In this document: one piece after another, positions 60,767 to 64,000 of the stretch
Layout: each line of letters opens with the position of its first letter
Numbering within the stretch: the stretch's first letter is position 1
From: Oreocharis arfaki
Lineage: Eukaryota > Chordata > Aves > Passeriformes > Paramythiidae
Assembly: GCA_013398015.1 (NCBI GenBank)
Contig: VZRR01012414.1
Span: forward strand, 642,150-706,149
DNA: 64,000 nucleotides
Direction of reading: 5' to 3'
Made by a program: the position numbers and the translations under genes
Notes under the pieces: generated by a model
What the model was told of the DNA's origin: nothing
The model's database searches: none
The model's input: the letters and a program-made list of their open reading frames with translations, nothing else

Positions 60767-63700
60767 ATTTTGCCAACTGAAAGATTTCTCAGGCCAGAGA
60801 AAACAGGTAACTAAATACACTCTTTAGTCTGCAGGCTATTCCACAATGCAGGAAGTATTCAAAATAATATTCACTCTTGGGGAAAATATGACACACTATA
60901 ACATGTTCTTTGGAATCACAAAGAAAAGATGCTGCTGCAAGTATTTTATCCAAAACATAAAATAGAGTGGGTACAGCTCCCAGAAGACAGCATTTAAAAG
61001 AAGAAAATACTTAAAACATCAAAATCAAAAGTACATCAAAAGGCAAACAGTAACCTATTTGTCACGGCAGCCCATCCATAACCTAATTGCATGACAGATT
61101 CATCCAGAGAAAACTTGAAAGATGCTTACAGAAGTGTCTGATGGAAATCTTTTGGGAGATGGATGCCACTTTTGGAAAAACAGACTTTGTGGCTGGAAAT
61201 TGGACTTGCTGTGATTGTTGTCCAGAGATAAGATGCCTGAAAATATGGTTGGGAGTTGTACAAATAGAATCCAATTTCTTCAGGAGTCGCAGCAATTTAA
61301 CAATATGTTGACTGGGAGGATATAGTGACAATATAAAGCCTCACAGAGTCTTTTTGAGAAAGAATCATAAAAGGACTTTGCTGAGTCATTTAATTTTTAA
61401 GAGTACCATCTAGAACTTTTTGCCTGTTTTTATGAATACACTGAAAACAGTGCATGCAGTCTGTAAAGGGCTTTTGAACCCTCTAGCCTAAAGATGTAAA
61501 TGCATCATTACTAAGGAATTGTATGTGTCCAATAAAATGATCTTGCCCTAGACATTTGGTTATCTTCAAATTTGTTTTGTTTTTGTTTATGTTACACATA
61601 CGGTTATTTGAAATACTTCTCAATTAAATGCAGGCAGTTACTTCATACTACTCATCTTTTTCATAAACATTTTTCTCAACAGATGAATTCTTAGAATTCT
61701 CATCTGGATGATGAATCAATGTTTGGAAAGTTCTTAGAATATCTTTTTTAAGCACAGTGAATACCACGAGAAGTTATATATGGGGATGTGTCCCTGGCTG
61801 TTCATTAGAACACTCTTAAGGAGTGGAAAGTTGAAACTTGATTTCACATGTAGTTTACTAATTACATCTTATGAAATAAAACCCCAGTTCATGAGGTATT
61901 GGATAGTCAGGATTCACCCACCTCTTTTTTTATAATACAGTGATTAAGGAAAACCATGTGATAAGGTAGATTGACTGTAATGAGTTAATGTACAATCTGG
62001 CTCCTTATGCAGCCTTCAAAGGCCTCAGAAAAAGCACTCTAAGTTCCTGTGAACCAAAATGAGAAAGGAGGATACCATGGGGTCGCTGACTACATTCTCA
62101 CGGAAGAAGGCTAGGGACGGGCAGGGTGGTCTCCAGCTACGCACACATTCCCTGATCAATCCCTGATGTGTACATGGCAAGACATAGATGGTTGCTGCCA
62201 AGTCAGAGGGATTGTCTCTCGCTGCATAATTTTTTTTGGTGCCTTCTGTGCAGGATCTCCCACCACAGCTCTTTCAACTCCTTTGCATGGAGTGTAAAAG
62301 TATTGTCCTAACCTGTGAACATAAAAGAGATGTGGATTCTTCCTACTCCTGCAAGAAGAACCTAAGCTTGTCACTGAGGATTTATCTGAAATCCAATTTA
62401 CCCAACTGATATGCAGTAGCATAAATTGTTTAAATTGGTTTCCACAGCGCCCACTGTATCCTGCTACAGTGTACTTACTGACAGCAGGTTTAATTTGCTC
62501 GAAAATCGAAAGTACAATCCACATCCTTCATGCAATGCAAAACATTGTGCATATTTAATGAGCTAACATTTTATACCCTCACTGTATAAACCGAACCTTT
62601 AAGGTTGATTGAAATATGATTTAAATGTAAATCTGTCTGCCTTCATTTTTATCTTTTAAAATAGCATTAAATACTCTTTACAGCTATTCAGCCTAGTACG
62701 TTCCCTTGTAGAGGGGAGATAATTATATATAATTTTTGTGTGAAATTTCATCTGAACTACCTCATTTTCTGAGCAGGTACAGCAGCATATATTAAAGCAC
62801 ATCAGAAATTATTCTCTTTGTTGCAAAATAAGATAAAACCCTGATGTGAAATTTGATACAAAGACTTGGTTGGGGTTGGTTTTCATGTATCTTACCGTAA
62901 TTTTAGAGTGCAAAACAATTGAAAAACAAACAAACAATCTCAAAGTAATTCTGAGTGCAGAAAGTGAGGCTTTGACATGTGTTTGCTCAGCAGTGGGTGC
63001 AGTTCAGCACCGTTGTTATTCTGCAAGTGGTCTTCATGGGAGGTAGGGTACCATGTTTGCTTTCCTCCTCTGAAGGTTGTGCCTGATAGTTCACCTTCCC
63101 AAAAGTCGTCCTTGGAGAGTTATGAAGACAACCAACTGCATGTAAATGAAAGGAAATTTCTCCCTGCATGTTACTTACAACACCAGTAACAATCTATACT
63201 TAGGAGCATAAGGTAGATTGGAATGGGGAGAGAACTTTTGTATAAAGGCTGCCTGAAGGAGTGAATTCCATTGATTCTGAAAACAATGAATCAGCCCTGT
63301 CATGATTGAATCACTGGAAATACAGCATCTGGAATTCAGAAACCTCTTTTTTTCCCCAGTTATGGCTCTACAGATTGGTCTTACTGGAGAAGGCACAAAA
63401 TTTCTTCAGACGAAGTATACAATCTCCTCAGTGGGAAATAAAACAGATGTCTTACAGGTAGGCTTGAAAACCCTTTGCTATTTCAGATAAGGGTGTTTTT
63501 TCTTTCAGCATTTCTTTTCTATTTATATGCTTCATATTACTTAAAAAAAAAAAATACTTAGAAATAAATGACCACTGAAAAATAATCCTGGGGAAAAAAA
63601 TACGAATCTTAACAGCAGTTTTAGTACTTTTTCTGGTTTTGTCAGCAGCTTAAAAAAATTTCTTTTTGTAAAGTAAGCAGTTAGAAGATATGTCTGGCTA

Positions 63701-64000
63701 TAAAATAGTTTCTCATTACTTTTGGGTGTGGAGGAGCGTAAAATATCAGCCACAGACTTCACTAATGATTGCACACTGTATGTAAGCCTGAGGAATACAG
63801 AAACAGAGGCATTGATTACTTAAAAACAGGTTGAACCATCTAAGAGAGGGAACATATATCAAAACACACAGCAGTAGCATAGACTTGCAGTAAAATCATC
63901 AGAACTAGACAACCCTCTTCAAAGACTACTTTTTAAAGATCTTTCCTGTCAGTTGTATGAGACAAACAATAAAAGCATCATCTTTTTTCCCCTTCTGCTT
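60767..64000. other. Intronic stretch without recognised gene
   Basis: AT-rich unique sequence to the right edge. A somewhat GC-richer patch at 62050-62530 carries a 122-codon open frame on the minus strand with no known motif. The preceding NKAIN2 exon is not present and should lie further right. Confidence 0.55.

Larger units (their letters stand above)
5275..64000 (-). other. NKAIN2: NKAIN2 upstream intron (partial, about 59 kb)
   Basis: This is all sequence 5' of the exon in gene orientation. The preceding exon, encoding the end of membrane segment 3 and the YLEAGDLSK-like junction, was sought on the minus strand and not found, so it should lie beyond 64000. NKAIN2 is known in other vertebrates for introns of tens to hundreds of kilobases, which suits a 59 kb stretch with no exon. 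The content is AT-rich intronic DNA with scattered retroelements. A nested or antisense noncoding transcript cannot be excluded by eye. Confidence 0.68.

Noticed and set aside
1..64000. Bacterial or phage-type systems, CRISPR arrays, operons
   Set aside because: The spliced vertebrate exon, bird retroelements and stop-rich AT-rich sequence show this is eukaryotic intronic DNA; no spaced repeat arrays or gene clusters are present.

Overview
The window is vertebrate nuclear DNA, AT-rich and almost free of coding sequence. The organism is very probably a passerine bird. The dispersed repeats are mostly CR1 LINE 3' ends, as expected in birds. One element at 22070-22199 reads as a tRNA-Ile head joined to a CR1 3' tail, the structure described for the passerine SINE TguSINE1. 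Together with the long solo LTR at 45535-46614, this points to a songbird or close relative. Runs of N and duplicated contig ends show that this is a draft assembly.

The only coding sequence I can support is one 201-base exon on the minus strand (5074-5274). Its 67 residues match the extracellular loop of the Na+/K+-ATPase-interacting protein NKAIN2, with correct splice sites and intact phase. NKAIN2 is a four-transmembrane neuronal protein encoded by a very large gene with long introns. Positions 1-5073 are therefore read as the start of the downstream intron, and 5275-64000 as about 59 kb of the upstream intron. I found no other NKAIN exon in the window.

Layout. 1-5073: downstream intron with two CR1 fragments. 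5074-5274: exon. 5300-19000: intron with a possible ancient DNA-transposon remnant, an (AAT)n and a (TTGCC)n microsatellite, a full-looking CR1 3' half and a short CR1 relic. 19439-20287: damaged assembly, with an 87-N gap, a single N and an exact 166-bp duplication. 22070-22199: tRNA-Ile SINE. 24000-41000: featureless AT-rich intron. 41256-41545: CR1 with an expanded pentanucleotide tail. 45530-46619: solo LTR in the antisense orientation with promoter and poly(A) signals and an imperfect 5-bp target duplication. 50181-50258: a second N-associated short duplication. 56980-57700 and 60528-60766: two further CR1 copies.

No operon, CRISPR array, RNA gene or new defence-like system is visible. 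The most interesting points are the isolated conserved exon, the lineage-marking SINE, the antisense LTR with its long open frame, and the likely assembly error around 19.7-20.3 kb. Nearly all other open frames over 60 codons look like chance readings of intron or repeat DNA.
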